From assembly GCA_030435675.1 (NCBI GenBank), contig CM059624.1:5728769-5792768 (forward strand): a DNA stretch of 64,000 nucleotides. Direction: 5' to 3'. Position numbers and translations under genes: made by a program. This document shows, piece by piece, positions 11,859-23,414 of the stretch. A model generated the notes under the pieces. The model ran no database searches. It saw only the letters and a program-made list of their open reading frames with translations, and had not been told where the DNA came from. This DNA comes from Steinernema hermaphroditum. Lineage: Eukaryota > Nematoda > Chromadorea > Rhabditida > Steinernematidae. Numbering within the stretch: the stretch's first letter is position 1; the number at the start of each line of letters is the position of its first letter.

Positions 11859-12850
11859 TTAGCGACGAGTTCCGTCCTCGAAGAAGACTCCTCCGTCGAT
11901 GGCGCAGTACTTCGGGCAAATACCCTTCTCTCCCGCTGCTCCAGGTGGTCCGGGAGGTCCAGGCTGGCCGGGAGAGCCGTCTTTGCCCGGAGGTCCATCT
12001 GCTCCGTTGGGACCCTTTGGTCCAGCGGGTCCGGGGGCGCCGTCCTGTCCGGGATTTCCGGGCGGTCCAGGAGGTCCTTGAGGTCCAGGTTCTCCACCTG
12101 GTCCAGGCTCTCCGGGAACGAGGGGCTCGCTCTGGGCGGGAGCACCGGGTTCTCCGTTGGGTCCAGGAGGGCCAGCTTCTCCAGCAGGTCCGGGAGGTCC
12201 TTTCGGACCAGGTTGACCAGGGGCTCCCTCGGCTCCAGGGTTTCCAGGGGGTCCTTCTGGGCCGGCATCTCCGGGGGCTCCAGGCGGTCCAGGGGGGCCG
12301 GCAGGTCCCTGGGGGCATGGTTTGCAGGGAGGAGGCGTTTGGGGTTCACACGGCTGACTAGGAGGCTTTCCAGGTTGTCCGGGAACACCGGGAGCGCCTG
12401 GTTTGCCAGGCTTTCCAGGAGCACCGGGCGTTCCTGCCGGTCCGGCAGGTCCGGGAAGACAGCAGGCGTCGCAGCTTCCTCCGCCAGATGCTTCGTGGGA
12501 CGGTGCAGGTGTGACAACTGCCTCATTAGCCCCGTATCCGGCCTGACGAGGCTTATCGGGATGGCCAGCAGCTGCTCTTGCTGTCCTATTGTGGAATGAG
12601 GGGATTTCTCTCAGCTCGTTCACTTCCACCCAGATATCTTTGGCGGAGCCCTAAACACATATTATCACGCTGAGGGTTCTGCCCGTACCTGACACAGGCT
12701 CAGCTCCTTCTCCATGTGGCCTCTCACAGTATGCACATAGCTGTAAAGTAGGGGAAGGGTGACACAAACAGAGAGGACGGCTACAGCGCTGAAGCAGACG
12801 GTCGAGTAGGCCACGAAACGGTAGGCGAGGATCTTCCCGTCCAGATCCAT
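11859..12850 (-). CDS. Cuticle collagen
   Basis: Cuticle collagen of 317 residues in two exons (12689-12850 and 11859-12650; 38-nt intron at the conserved position, here after SLCQ). The N-terminal domain is diverged ([20 protein letters not shown]). The segment before the first cysteine cluster is longer and contains [20 protein letters not shown], then CDACCLPG, Gly-X-Y blocks around PPPCKPCPQ, and [24 protein letters not shown]-like ATTTAAAG lies near 12883 on the minus strand. It is convergent with the collagen at 10675; the two stops are 314 bp apart. Confidence 0.94.
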
Positions 12851-13547
12851 GGCGACTGGCTGATATCAGATTAGCGCTATGTCTTTAAATACTCATGAGA
12901 AGAATGGAACAGCACGCGCTCGTTCCAAACCAGATCGGATCGAGGAAATCGTTTAGCGCCGACAGCTCATCGATGCGACTGTCTTCCCGAGATCCTTTTA
13001 CATTTCCACCAATTGGAACTCTGATAAGCATCTGTGCGGATGCTTTCTGTCACCTGGGTTATCTTCCGACACTATGGTGCTAATCTGTGACTGATACTGC
13101 AAGATCGTCTGTTGACGTCACGTTCATTTTGGACTGATTTAGTGCATTTAATTTCATACAATGTTCTTAATATAATACATACAAGTGTTCAAAGATGTCA
13201 AAGAGTTGCATAACCGATACCCTATACTTCAGTCGTTAAGATAAGATTCTGAGATATTGCGAGCAAAAAAGATCGGTACGGTACGCTCGAGTACCCCCTC
13301 TGAAGCGTATAGTAATCGCACCGGCTAACTTCGAAGCGTCGGGAGAACCTGTCGACGGGTAAGTGTGCCGTCGCCAGCTTCCAATTAGCACCAATCAACG
13401 AGGGTGTTTTTGAGTTCGGTGTAATGAGAACAATAGACTGTAACTGTAACGCTAGCAGTAGTACTGGTTTGGGACTCCCGCAGCGCCTCTCGGAGCGCGC
13501 AATAAAAGGGACGAGAAGCCGCGGCAGTTCGGAACACGTTCGCCAAC
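12851..13547. other. Divergent promoter region between two collagens
   Basis: About 700 bp between the start codons of two head-to-head collagens (12850 minus, 13548 plus). TATA-like elements lie close to each start (about 12883 minus; AATAAAAG at about 13501 plus). No gene is seen between them. Confidence 0.5.
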
Positions 13548-14450
13548 ATGGATCTGGACGGAAAGATTCGAGCTTACCGTTTCGTGGCCTACTCGGCCGT
13601 CACCTTCTCCTTCGTGGCCGTTCTTTCCGCGTTCGTCACCCTCCCCATGCTCTACCACTATGTGCATCAGGTCAAGACCCAAATGCATAATGAGGTCAAC
13701 TTCTGCAAGGTAACTCATCTCGACCACTTGATTTGACCAAGTTTTAAGGGAGCGGCGCGCGACATCTGGGACGAAGTGAACCAGCTGAAGCAGATCCCCA
13801 TCGCCAGCAACCGAACCAGGCGTCAGGCGGGCTCCTGCACGGACTGTTGCATTGCCGGACCGTCTGGCCAGCCAGGACAGCCTGGAAACCCTGGAAGACC
13901 AGGCAAACCAGGCGCTCCCGGACTTCCTGGCAACCCAGGAAGACCTCCGGTTCAGCCTTGTGAGCCACAAACTCCCCCGCCGTGCAAGCCTTGTCCTGGA
14001 GGACGACCAGGACCGCCTGGACCTCCCGGACCTCCTGGAGACTCCGGAAACCCGGGCCGCAACGGAAACAACGGAAATCCGGGCACACCTGGAGCCCCTG
14101 GCCCGAAGGGACCACCTGGACCTCCTGGCAACCCTGGTCAGCCCGGAAACCCAGGACAACCCGGAGCTTCTGCCCAAGGATCGCCTCTGGAGCCCGGACC
14201 ACCTGGACCTCCCGGACCTCCCGGACAGAAAGGAGCCCCTGGACCTCCCGGTCAGCCTGGACAGGACGGAAATCCCGGCCAGCCTGGTCAAAAGGGACCC
14301 AGCGGCCCCGACGGTCAGCCCGGCCACGATGGACAGCCTGGCCGTCCTGGCCAGTCCGGTCAGCCTGGACCTCGCGGAGAACGTGGCGTGTGTCCCAAGT
14401 ACTGTGCCCTCGATGGAGGAGTCTTCTTCGAGGACGGAACTCGCCGATAA
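13548..14450 (+). CDS. Cuticle collagen
   Basis: Cuticle collagen of 287 residues, two exons (13548-13709 and 13749-14450; 39-nt intron after NFCK). It is the most diverged member here: the N-terminal membrane segment reads [18 protein letters not shown], the processing site is NRTRRQ, the first cysteine cluster is CTDCCIAG, and the central block is [10 protein letters not shown]. The tail [19 protein letters not shown] is conserved. There is no splice acceptor at the ATG, unlike the intronless members. It lies convergent with the TSP1-repeat gene ending at 14779. Confidence 0.95.
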
Positions 14451-14778
14451 GCTGGTCGGTGTCTTATCTTATTCCAATCTTGTCTTTCCGAATAAACGAT
14501 TCGCAACTCGATGCTTTGTTTGTTCAAACCCGCGCTAGCGATAAGATCACCGCGTTGCATGTAGCGCTGCGAGGGAGTACTCCATCCGGCGAGCGAAAGT
14601 TGAAAAAGCAATGTTCGCAGTCAAATTCCTGTCACACTCTAGCGGCCGCTGTCGACTGACTGATTACCTTAAGAATGCGCGACGAAACAGGTTTACTTTT
14701 CGGTAAATAAGTTCGAAGTAAACAACGCGGAGGGGTCGGCAGAGGAGCGCCTCTGCATCTCCTTGTAGCGACAACAAA

Positions 14779-17236
14779 CTAGAAGTGAGGTGGAAGGGTG
14801 TTGAGTCCCGGAGCTGGAGCCTGACACACGAAGGCGCCGTTGCTGACTGTTGACAGGTGACCGTGACAGCACGGAGGTCGAGGGAAGTTGCACAGCTCGG
14901 GTGCGCATGGCTCCTTGTCGAAGAATTTTCTGAAACGTTGTCGATCAATTGGATGAAGACCCTTAGAAAGGAAAGATCCGCTTGGAAATTTGCCAACATT
15001 GTGCCTAACAGTCCAAAAATTGCTGGATTAGTTCTCTTTTAATCCTCAGGGATCACTGATCTCCCACGTGTTCAAACAGGTTTGGTTTGATCGACACTTT
15101 GAATCCAGCCTCATTTAACACTATGCACTTTGATATAATCTATCTGTCAGGTCGAACACCAGCGGTGGCATGAAAGCTCGATGGAGTAATTTTAAGTTAA
15201 ATGCATTAAGAAGAGCACACCCACCCTTGACAGAAACACGGATTTCCCAGTCCGAATCCCGGACAGGTTCGGAATCGCTGTCTTGAGCCACAGTTCCCAC
15301 ACCGATCAGAGCATTCTGTCCAGGGCATCCAAGGCGACCAAGAAGCAACGTTGGTGCAGGCACTCAGCTGCAATATCGAATATCGTCAGTTGCTAGTCCT
15401 CGCGCTCTTACTGTCGATCCTCCAGCTAGAGGAGGTACCGGTGGTCGAGTAGTGCCGCCAGGGGCAACCGCTGGAGCAACAGTTGTGGTTCCTGCAGGTG
15501 GAGGGACAGGAGGTGCAGATGCCAGAGGAACCACCGGAGGAGGCGCAGAAGGTTTTGGCGTTGTGGCTGCAGGAGGAGGAGCAATTGGTGGGGTAGTTGA
15601 AGCAGCAGGGCCAGCTGGAGGGGGTGCCGACGCTGCCGGTGGTAGAACGGGTGGTAACGCTGTGGTAGCAGTTCCAGTAGGTGGAAGGACAGCTGGGGGT
15701 GCACTGGACAGAGGTGGCGGTACAGAGGCTGGTGGAATTGGCGGTGGAGCCACGGCTGTGACTCCAGGAACAACAGCAGGTGGTCCCACCGGAGGTGCAG
15801 ATGCTGGAGGTGGTGCCACTGGTCCTGTTGTACTGCCACCAGGAAGAACGATGGGTGGGAGAGGAGCTACCGATGGTCCAGCAGGAGGTGGAGAAGCTAC
15901 TGGTGGCGGTACTGGCTTTAGGGTTGTAATACCACCAGCAGCAGGTGGTGTTACTGGAGGTACAGGAGGCACCGAGCCTAGAGGAGGTCCCACGGTAGTT
16001 CCAGGTAGCACAATGGGTGGGAGAGGAGCTACCGATGGTCCGCTTGGTCCAGGAGGAGGTGGAGAAGCCAGAGGTGGCAGCACTGGCTTCAGAGTCGTGC
16101 CACCAGGGATTACGGGAGGTAGAGGAGGCGTTGATTGTCCTCCTGGTACAATAGGAGGTGGAGAAGCACCAGCAGGTGGTGGCACGGGAGGTGCAGAGGC
16201 CAGAGGAACGGGAGGTCTCATAGTGGTAGCACCCGGTAGCGTAGCGAGGACAAATGGCCCGGGCGCTATTGACGGTACTCCCGGCACGACTAATGGTTTC
16301 ATGGTACTTACACCTCCTAGAGATGACATAACACTTACACCAGACGGTCCTATGACTGGTGGAAGTGCGCTGACTCCTGCAGCTGGCAACACAACAGCTG
16401 GAAGAGGTGCAGCGCTGACTCCAGGAAGGGGAGGTAACCCAATTGGTTTAGAGGTTGTAGCGCCAGAGAGTGCAAGAGGAGGTAATGCAACAGGTACAGG
16501 GCTGACAGCTCCCAGAAGGGCTGGCTTCATGGTCAGACTTGGAAGACCAACAGATGCTAATACGGGTCCTAATGGCAGCGTTAAGTTCGAAATCGTGCCA
16601 CCGGGGAGGGGTCCTGCAGCGCCCATCGACGGTGCTGTGGTGGTCGTCATGGGACGCATCGTTACAACATCCATCATGCGCATGGTTACAGGAGGACTCA
16701 TCGGACGCGTGGTCCCTAATCCCAATGGAAGATTGATATGTGGGAGGGTAACCGGCAGCATTCCGCCGAGCTTCATAGTGGCGAAGATGTTGGGAAAGTT
16801 GAAGGGGAATCTGGTGGCGGCTGTAGTTGTGGTTCCTGGAAGGTGAGCGGTTGACGGAGGCGGTGAAATGGCTTGCCGCTTGACTCTCTGTGAGTTGTCG
16901 GGAGGAGAACATGCTCTGGTTTCAGCGGGACTTCCACTGAAAAGTACAACTCATTCATCGCTAGTTTAAAGCATGATCACATAGATCCATTCATCAGAAA
17001 TATCCCAGAAATTCAGCAACATTCAATCAAACGTACATGCAGTTGAAAGTGTCCGTCACTTCACATCCATCGGGCTGTTTCTCGCACGTTCTAACCCTCG
17101 TCTGAAGGGCTACGGTGGACCAATCGATGCACTCATTCCACGGCTCCCATTTCGACCACACGCCTTCCGGTTCGCATGGAACGGCTTCAGATATTCGGCA
17201 AATCAGGAAGAGCAGAGTAACAACGGTAGGTAACAT
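14779..17236 (-). CDS. Secreted TSP1-repeat protein with proline-rich core
   Basis: Predicted secreted protein of 672 residues, four exons in phase (17037-17236, 15412-16936, 15225-15367, 14779-14929). Order: signal peptide MLPTVVTLLFLICRISEA; one TSP1-like repeat (WSKWEPWNEC); a GSPAETRAC repeat end; a possible furin site RVKR; about 480 residues of Pro/Ala/Val/Thr/Gly-rich low-complexity sequence with recurring PLPPIVLPG; then a canonical TSP1 domain (WSPWMPWTECSDRCGNCG) and the terminal Cys module CAPELC...PPCCHGH...FVC. The start chosen is the ATG giving the best signal peptide. It shares its C-terminal half-architecture with three other genes to the right. Likely extracellular matrix or cuticle/eggshell associated, which is inference; no direct function can be assigned. 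Confidence 0.8.
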
Positions 17237-17470
17237 AACTACTGCTTTCAAAGGAAAACGAGAAATAAATAGGAGCGGACTGAAAAAGAGGATTTAGTCT
17301 CTTGTTTTCACACAACTCGGGAGTTGATGAACGACGAAAACAGGCACGGAGTGAGTGGGCTTCAGTAAGAGGATCATGTCGAAATGAATCTCCCGGTTCT
17401 ATGTTTATGATGCCCTTTTATTAATGACAAGTCCATATTGTACAGACATAGATTTTGGTCGTGGGAATGG

Positions 17471-19494
17471 TCATGGCTGAATGCACATGAAGTAGGGACC
17501 CTTCCCTGTTGGGACGTGTCCTCGACAGCATGGAGGCGCTGGGTGGAAGCAGACGTTCGGTTGGCAAGGGACTATCTGGTGCTCGAGACTTCTGAAAAAT
17601 CTGTGTTCACGGCTGAAACCCTTAAAAGCGATCACCTGGAACATCCGCAAACCACCTCTGATGGCACAAAACTTGGGCAGTACCGTATCCTTTTAGTCAG
17701 TCCGCAGTTTCCACATGATGCCGTACAAGCGGACCATGCACCCCATTCGGTCCAACCCTTCCCGTCGCAGTCTTCTGGCTGAAACGATTCCATTGTAACT
17801 TCAGAAAAAATTGGGAATCGAAATAATTGATCTATGGTTTATCAATATGTGCGCTCTCAATGTGGTCAACTTCCACAATGAGTTTCATGAACAACTGGTT
17901 TTTACTGAAGCGATGTTATATTCCTCCTGAACTATCCACTTCACAGAGCCTTTCTATTTCGAGCGCATTTCTTTGACATATAATGAGACAGCTTCGTCAT
18001 GTAGAAATTTAAATGACAGCTTTAAAAACTAAACACCACTTGTACACCGTACTGAGGCGCCTTTTTTTTCCAGATGTAACAGTTCAATACCGGATTTGCT
18101 CCTCTCTTCTGACGACAATTCTTCTGTTTCACTCATTTTTACTCTCGTTCCAGAAGCCTTCACCATGTTTTAACTTTTATTTGTGATCGGTCATAAGAAG
18201 TACATGAAAAGAAGGTTAAAGTGACGAATTGATTACATGACTTTTAATTGTGAGTCGATGGTGCTTCAACACTATCTTCTTGCAGATTTCTAAAACTCTG
18301 TCATTTCTAATTTTAAAAGCGAAAGCGTCCGACTATGTTAGTATTACTACGAAAGCGGTCTAACCTCGGGTGTTGGAGCAGGGCACGCCTTCAGTTCGCT
18401 AGCTGAACCTCCCCTAAATGATGAGTACACTTGACCTGGAGTCGAGAAGGAGATACTTACGGGCACTGTGGGGCGATCATCGGATTCGGGACGCAGTATT
18501 TTGGACGGTTCTCGCATGCCCGCTTGCGGATCTGAACGTTCTCTTCCTCGCTTTCGGGCTCTTCCGGACAGTCACTCCAGCCGCCCCACGCGCCCCATTC
18601 TCCGACAGGATTGCAGCCAGCCGTAATGCATTGGCGTTGCTCGATGTTGTCTCCCCTGAAATCCTCAACCTACAGTATCCCAAAGGAGAGCAACTTACGC
18701 GCAATAAGGAGTGAAACTCCCGGCACAGCCCTTTGGCTGCAAAGTGCACTTCCGTTCCCTCATCTGGATGAAATGTTTCACTTTCTCAGGGTCAGTTGGG
18801 CACGTGGACCAAGCTAGCCACTCTCCCCAAGCTCCTTCATGCTGACAAGGGACGGGTGGCGCAGTGGTGGTTGTTGTTGTGGGTACGGCTGTTGCTGAAA
18901 GGTCATGTTTCGTGTAGTGTTCTAGGGAGAGCGAAGTTACTTGTGGGAATAACACAAGGAGAGAACTCGACGTTGTTTCCTCTGAAATCCTGGTGGACTG
19001 GACATACTTTACAGTCACAGCCTACGTGCAAATCAAAGGTCCTTTCGAGGTACACCCTGTCGGGAAGGGAAGACAGTAGCGTTCTCGATGTTTCGACGCC
19101 GCGGGACCCTGGCTTGGCGGTGGACATTCCGACCACGGCTGCCACTCTGTCCACAGAGAAATGCAGACGTTCTCGACTGGCTTCGCGGGAATAGGGCCCG
19201 GAATCGATGGAGGGCAGGCGATCTGTTCGACGTTTTGTCCCCTAAAGTGACCATCGACATCTTGATTGTAAATGAGTGGATATCGTACGCACAACCGGGT
19301 GAAATGATAGTAGTACACCCCTGTGGAACATAGCATTCTCTATAGCGAATCTTATACACCGCTTCAGAATACTCTGTTGGACAGGGACTCCAGTTTCCCC
19401 AAGTGGTCCATGTAGAAGCACACCCGACGGCGACGGCCTCAGCCGAGGCAGCCACAGAGCAGAAAGAGAGAAGAAGGGCGGCTTGGAGGAGCAT
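17471..19494 (-). CDS. Secreted multi-TSP1 protein with C-terminal Cys module
   Basis: Eight-exon gene, 388 residues, every junction in phase: 19289-19494, 19026-19241, 18941-18981, 18699-18894, 18461-18655, 18365-18413, 17636-17778, 17471-17591. Signal peptide MLLQAALLLSFCSVAASA, then TSP1-like repeats, mostly one per exon (WTTWGNWSPC, WTEWQPWSEC, WGEWLAWSTC, WGAWGGWSDC). Repeats are linked by G-x-N-x-E-x-x-x-C segments and a short Thr-rich spacer. The last three exons encode a linker, a canonical TSP1 domain (WSACTASCGNCG) and the module CQPNVC...PPCCRGH...FMC ending in IQP. A TATA box lies at 19531-19538. It is paralogous, exon by exon, to the gene at 20992-22386. Extracellular; partner and role unknown. 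Confidence 0.82.
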
Positions 19495-19530
19495 TTGCAC
19501 TGAGTTGTGCTCTCGTGAATTGGCGTTTGG

Positions 19531-19538
19531 TTTATATA
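19531..19538 (-). promoter_or_regulatory. TATA box of TSP1-repeat gene
   Basis: TATATAAA on the minus strand, 37 bp upstream of the ATG at 19494. It supports an independent promoter for this gene rather than it being only the 3' half of its upstream neighbour. Confidence 0.55.
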
Positions 19539-19936
19539 TCAAACGGTGAAAGCGAGTATGTGTAAGCCGATTTAAGTTGAGCGGCACCGTTTATCGCCTG
19601 TAGCTGGTTCGGTAATCCGCCAGTGATCGCAAGAATATCGCGGAAATCGCAAAAATGTGACGTTGACGTATGTACTTTGACACTTTTTGCAAAAAAGTGC
19701 CACAAGTGCCGGCACAAAAAAATGAGGATAAATCATAAATCTCAAAGTGCACATAAAGTTCCAGTTTTACGGGAATTAGGTTTAAATGCGTGTTTATATA
19801 AATGTTCACGGGTAACGTTCCACGTTCGGCCATACGTACTCGGATGTCCAGGTGGAAAATTTTCGAAAATGTGATATTGATGACTAAAAAATTGTATTTG
19901 GGCCAAGAACGAAAGGTGGCCATGGTCGACCTGACA

Positions 19937-19960
19937 TCACTGATGCGCGCGCATCAGTGA
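19937..19960. repeat. 24-bp perfect palindrome
   Basis: TCACTGATGCGC followed directly by its exact reverse complement, with no spacer. It lies in the intergenic repeat zone between two paralogous TSP1-repeat genes. Confidence 0.8.
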
Positions 19961-20100
19961 CAAACACAACACATACCAGTTTTTCAATCGGAGTTGACAG
20001 TTTGAAAATAGGCACCAATGGAAAAAATGACATTTTCAGTGACTCGAACCAATTTAATTAAAAAAAAAAACCAACAGTGAAATTTACGCATTTATGAAAA

Positions 20101-20355
20101 GGAAACCATGAATCAGAAATGAAATCTGTCCTTCGCCTGAATCCTACAATTGTATTGATACAATCCTCAAAACATCAGATATCGTGCAGGACAGTTAAAT
20201 TCGATTTTTTGTTTTTTTTTTCTTTTATTCAATGCTAAAATAAAAAAGTCGCTTAAACCACATACAACGTTTATGACGTCAATTGTAGAATAATTGATTT
20301 GCGGAAGGAAGCCGGAAAGCAGTTAATTCGAGATAGTTATTCGATCGCGAAGAGA
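20101..20355. repeat. Intergenic repeat, copy A
   Basis: The first of two diverged direct copies. It begins with GGAAACCATGAATCAGAAA and ends with GGAAAGCAGTTAATTCGA, and both edges recur in copy B at 20767-20955. Inside lies one arm (about 20185-20272) of an inverted repeat whose other arm is at about 20617-20727. It looks like a nonautonomous transposon remnant; no coding sequence is visible. Confidence 0.5.
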
Positions 20356-20616
20356 ATAAAGAACTCCAATAAAATTTTTAATTTTTAAAGACTTTAGATT
20401 TTTGAGATGCCAGTTTGAAGATCCATACAAACAAAATATGATTATCATTTTTTTCCAGCAAGATCACCTCTTCGCCTTATTCTTTGTCTAATGCAAAACT
20501 TTAGAGCAGTGCACTATATTTCAGCAGAACCATTCTCCGCATCTTACGGTAATACAAGTACTTTCGTCTCTCGCAGATACCTGTGTTAACACTTAGAATT
20601 TTGATCGTTGTATGTG

Positions 20617-20727
20617 TTTAAACGTTGTATGTGTTTTAAGCGGCTTTTTTATTTTAGCATTGAATGAAAGAAAAAAATTTATTTTAGTATTGAATAAAAT
20701 AAAAAACCGAATTTAAGTATCTTGCAT
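20617..20727. repeat. Right arm of about 90-110 bp inverted repeat
   Basis: The reverse complement matches 20185-20272 over the shared core TTCAATGCTAAAATAAAAAA and the flanking CATACAACGTTTA, with a small internal duplication in this arm. CGTTGTATGTG occurs again near 20970. Together these suggest terminal inverted repeats of a MITE-like element. Confidence 0.5.
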
Positions 20728-20766
20728 GAATCTGAGCAAATTAAATGAAAATTGAAAATGAAAGAG

Positions 20767-20955
20767 AGGAAGCCACGATCAGAAAACTGTCATATGCCCG
20801 AATCCCATTAATTCGTGCTCACTGATCTAATCCACCAAAGATCACATATGCTCGTGACAAATCACAGAATAGTATAGTAAACAGAATTGTATAGAAAATA
20901 GTAAACAGGAAATCAGTTAATTCGAAGTAGTGATCTGATTATGAAGAACATTTAT
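20767..20955. repeat. Intergenic repeat, copy B
   Basis: A diverged direct copy of 20101-20355: GGAAGCCACGATCAGAAAA at the left edge and AGGAAATCAGTTAATTCGA at the right. It lacks the inverted-repeat core. It ends just 40 bp from the last exon of the gene at 20992-22386. Confidence 0.45.
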
Positions 20956-20991
20956 GGAGAGATCATGCACGTTGTATGTGTATTAAGGAGC

Positions 20992-22386
20992 TTACCCGCA
21001 TTTCGGTGGAGCAGCTGGATTGGGAACGCAGTGAAGTGGCTGGGCCGTGCACGTCCGTTGGCGTTCTTGAACGGGAGCACCCATGTCCTCGGGGCCTGGA
21101 CACTTTGACCAGGCGCCCCAGTCACTCCACAGTCCAGCAGGATTGCAGCCGGCAGTCATGCATGTACGCTGCTCTATGTTCTTGCCGCTTGAGCCGAATT
21201 TTAGCCTATGAACACTACACTCGTCGAACTTACGAACAATATGGGTAGAAGTTTCCGGCACAGCCGGCAGGTCGTCTCTCGCAGAGTCGTTCTCTAGACT
21301 GAATGAATGCGTGGACAGTAGCCGGATCGTTTGGACACATCGACCACGACCCCCAATTTCCCCATTCTCCGTTGTTTTGACAAGGAACTTGAGGTGTCGT
21401 GGTCGTGGTTGTCGTGGTTGTTGCTGCGAAGGAAAGTTAATAAGTGTTTGCAACAGGAGAACCTACTGGTTGTGATGAAGCACGGAAGAACCTCTGCAGA
21501 CGTTCCTCTAAATATTTTCAAGTCACTTCACTAGAGTGCTCTTCTGACAACCTGCAGTCGTTCCAGAACGAATGTGGCCGACATCCCAGCGGCACCATCT
21601 GGCACTTCCGTGTTCTGATCTTCTGTGGAATGATGCCGTCATGTTGATACTCCGTTGGACAAGCACTCCATGCCGTCCACTCACCCCACTCACCATCGAT
21701 ATTACAAGCTCTTATGCATGTCTGAGTCTCGATATTGAGACCTCTAAACTTCAAATGGAGCTCGAGTGTCAAGTCGGCCAACTAACACACAGTCTGATGA
21801 AGAAGCCGTCGGGACGCAGTTCTCCGGGGAATGTGAACACATCCGTTCTCGACGCCTGATGTTCTTGTCGTCAGGCACATTTGCCGCTGGACAGTGCGAC
21901 CATTCGGTCCAGTGCGCCCAGACTACCGTACACGGGACGGCAGGTCCGATCGGTTTGATTGGAGAAGGTCCCGGCTGAGAAGAAGGACAGTTTTTGTGCT
22001 GGTAGGGATCGCCTCTAAAGATACGCTTTTTTCTAGGTCGTTGGAAAAAAGCGTGTAATAGTTGATTTTCGATTTAACAAAGCTAGAAAGCCACCTACAC
22101 ACAGGAAACGGGATCTTTGTCAACACATCCTGCCGGAGACTTCACACATTCTCGCTGGCGGATCTGCACCCTCGACTCAGGAGAAGATGTCTCTGGAGGG
22201 CACGCCGACCACTCCGACCACACCAGCCAGGCACCCTGGCAGATGATCTGAATGCCACCCCCTGGCAGGAATCCTAAGTGAAAACGTTCAGAAACCAAAC
22301 TAAAGCGGATTCTTACCAACTCCACTTCCAATCTGCTGCAGGGACAAATCGGCAAAACACAAGAGGAAGAGGCCCAATCTCAGCAT
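20992..22386 (-). CDS. Secreted multi-TSP1 protein lacking the usual C-terminus
   Basis: Seven in-phase exons (22317-22386, 22099-22273, 21787-22014, 21552-21743, 21467-21507, 21234-21423, 20996-21187). Signal peptide MLRLGLFLLCFADLSL, then five TSP1-like repeats, the first reading WLVWSEWSAC and the last WSDWGAWSKC, with a poly-Thr spacer. The exon plan, including a 41-nt exon, equals that of the downstream paralogue at 17471-19494. The last exon ends at a good phase-2 donor (GTAAGC at 20995), but none of the three expected final exons is found before the next gene begins. If unspliced, a TAA at 20992-20994 ends a 363-residue protein. It is either a truncated gene or one that splices into the final exons of its neighbour. 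Confidence 0.7.
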
Positions 22387-23414
22387 CTTCTCGATCGATA
22401 TGGAAAGGGAAACGGAAATATACCGGAGTAAGCCGATTGAGCGCGCGCAACCTGGCAATTATTTGTGGTTTCGCGCTGTTGAGGTGCCATTTATGTGCCC
22501 ACGAGTTGCGAAACGACCGACAAATGGTGCGGATCACGGTTCGAACGATTTGTGTTCACACGATGTAACGGAGATTAAGAGGCACAATGGGAATAGATGA
22601 AACCTCGGTGCACAATTTATGGAGGCTGGGAGTATAAACACTTGAAGTTTTTCTCTGTCAGCCGACTGACCCGAAAATCGAGAAAAATGACGACTTTATG
22701 GCAGTGTGTCAATTGTTGCATCGTAAAGGACTGTCAAGGACGTTCGAAGCGTGTACTCAAGTACATAATGGTCACTTTGGATGTGACACGGTTTTGAGCG
22801 GACGCGTCTCTGCAGTTTGATGTGGGTCTATGGAGCAATATTTTTATTGAACGTAGTCGACAAATTAGTATCGTAGATAGTTAACTGTCAGAAGTGTCAG
22901 TCCTAGAAAACGACAAGATGGTTTTCCCACGAAGTGGAGTCTTTCCACAGTAGCAGCTCCGTAGCGAGACATGGGGTTGACAGACGAAGGATTTCCTAAT
23001 GCGGAACGCGAGATACACGTTGCAAATACGACCTTCATTCGTGTCAGTTCATACACAACCGACTAGCTGTGAGCACCCAACAACAATCCAGACAGTAGAC
23101 GAGGACAAAGGATGCAATGGGAAACAGTCGTGTCAGGTCCAGAGACACTACAAGTGGCAGTTCTGTAGCGAAACAGGCTGGCGATCATAAGTTCGATACC
23201 AAAATTTGGAAAGAAAAATGGTCCAGTCAACTAGAAGAATGGTTTAGGCCTGACAAGTAAGGCATGCAGTCCAGCAAACAAACCACATCACACTGTACAA
23301 GAGATTTATAAATGGATATAATAATGCACCAGACGCGGTGCAATACAATAGTTATAAAAAATTCGCACCGTTGGCAGTGCTGGTCACTTTCCGCTGTACC
23401 TAGCGGCCGAGTTC
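22387..23414. other. Intergenic, no recognised gene
   Basis: Contains a few short frames on both strands with no signal peptide, domain or splice pattern that I can support. It includes the presumed promoter of the minus-strand TSP1-repeat gene starting at 22386; no clear TATA box is seen. Confidence 0.5.

Noticed and set aside
15452..16846. 464-codon open frame on the plus strand (Gly/Ala/Thr-rich)
   Set aside because: It is the exact antisense of the proline-rich exon. The absence of stops follows from the codon composition of the real minus-strand gene, which has signal peptide, phase-consistent introns and flanking TSP1 domains.
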